From Streptomyces albiflavescens (GTDB taxonomy: Bacteria; Actinomycetota; Actinomycetes; Streptomycetales; Streptomycetaceae): a stretch of 64,000 bases of DNA. Positions 63,944-64,000 of this stretch are shown here, piece by piece; the first letter of the stretch is position 1, and the number at the start of each line of letters is the position of its first letter. Under the pieces are notes generated by a model. That model saw nothing but the letters and a program-made list of their open reading frames with translations, had not been told where the DNA came from and did not search any database. Both the position numbers and the translations under genes were made by a program. The stretch is from positions 110,081-174,080 of the forward strand of contig NZ_BMMM01000017.1 in the NCBI RefSeq assembly GCF_014645835.1. The letters are read 5' to 3'.

Positions 63944-64000
63944 CTTCGCCCCCTCCGCCCCTGCCCGACCCACACCAGCCGTTCGGCTGCGGACCGGTGG
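63944..64000. repeat. dispersed inverted-repeat element, copy 3 (cut by window end)
   Basis: TTCGCCCCCTCCGCCCCTGC matches the left arm of copies 1 and 2. The centre (CACACCAGCCGTTCGGCTGC) differs and includes the CCAGCC-TTTCGGCTGC block seen inverted in copy 1. The right arm is beyond the window. Confidence 0.75.

Overview
The window is high-GC actinobacterial chromosome. Strong third-position GC bias, frequent GTG starts, GGAGG-type ribosome sites and the gene content all point to a Streptomyces. A GlnR-type operator lies before a type II glutamine synthetase, a malR-malEFG-aglA maltose cluster is present, and glnE and glnA2 follow. The order resembles the glnII-mal-glnE-glnA2 region of Streptomyces coelicolor, with local insertions and losses.

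Layout. 1-9 kb: an HtpX-like membrane protease with PspAB, an alpha/beta-hydrolase fused to an aminoglycoside-phosphotransferase-like kinase, a lipoprotein/DUF2252 pair, an AlkZ-type DNA glycosylase, an ArsC-like reductase and a secreted double-psi-barrel protein. 9.3-17.5 kb: glnII with its GlnR boxes, a DUF6891 protein, a split small gene that needs a +1 shift to be read whole, a winged-helix regulator, an epimerase, a NarL-type two-component pair and a secreted DUF1996 protein. 17.5-27.3 kb: lipoprotein, TPR protein, a sigma-like N-terminus fused to an exported domain, an FG-GAP protein, a di-iron hydrolase/ferredoxin-reductase/TetR cluster, a CTAG-bounded MITE, a CHMI-like tautomerase and a receiver-SpoIIE phosphatase. 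27.3-43 kb: starch and maltodextrin use. A double-GH13 pullulanase/amylase and an alpha-amylase are secreted. MalE-MalF-MalG take up maltodextrins, AglA hydrolyses them inside, and MalR represses. A second amylase gene here has been destroyed by deletions and carries an IS200/IS605 TnpB element.

43-55.7 kb: a PAP2 membrane protein, two small orphan genes, a decayed amidohydrolase/TetR region, a LysR/EamA divergent pair, glnE, PPOX and VOC proteins, glnA2, and a flavohaemoprotein with an Rrf2/NsrR-like regulator. 55.7-64 kb: a 25-bp minisatellite, a DUF3105-DUF305 pair, an intact IS5-type element abutting a second CTAG MITE, an ECF sigma/anti-sigma-like pair, a TnpB-related gene and a secreted S53 peptidase.

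The two main themes are nitrogen (glnII, glnE, glnA2) and starch/maltose catabolism. CTTGC/GCAAG inverted motifs recur at the mal and amylase promoters and probably tie these to MalR. Three copies of a dispersed inverted repeat, two hairpin MITEs, one IS5-type element and two TnpB-type loci account for most of the accessory DNA. Several gene ends (stop codons) lie inside the CTAG termini of these elements.
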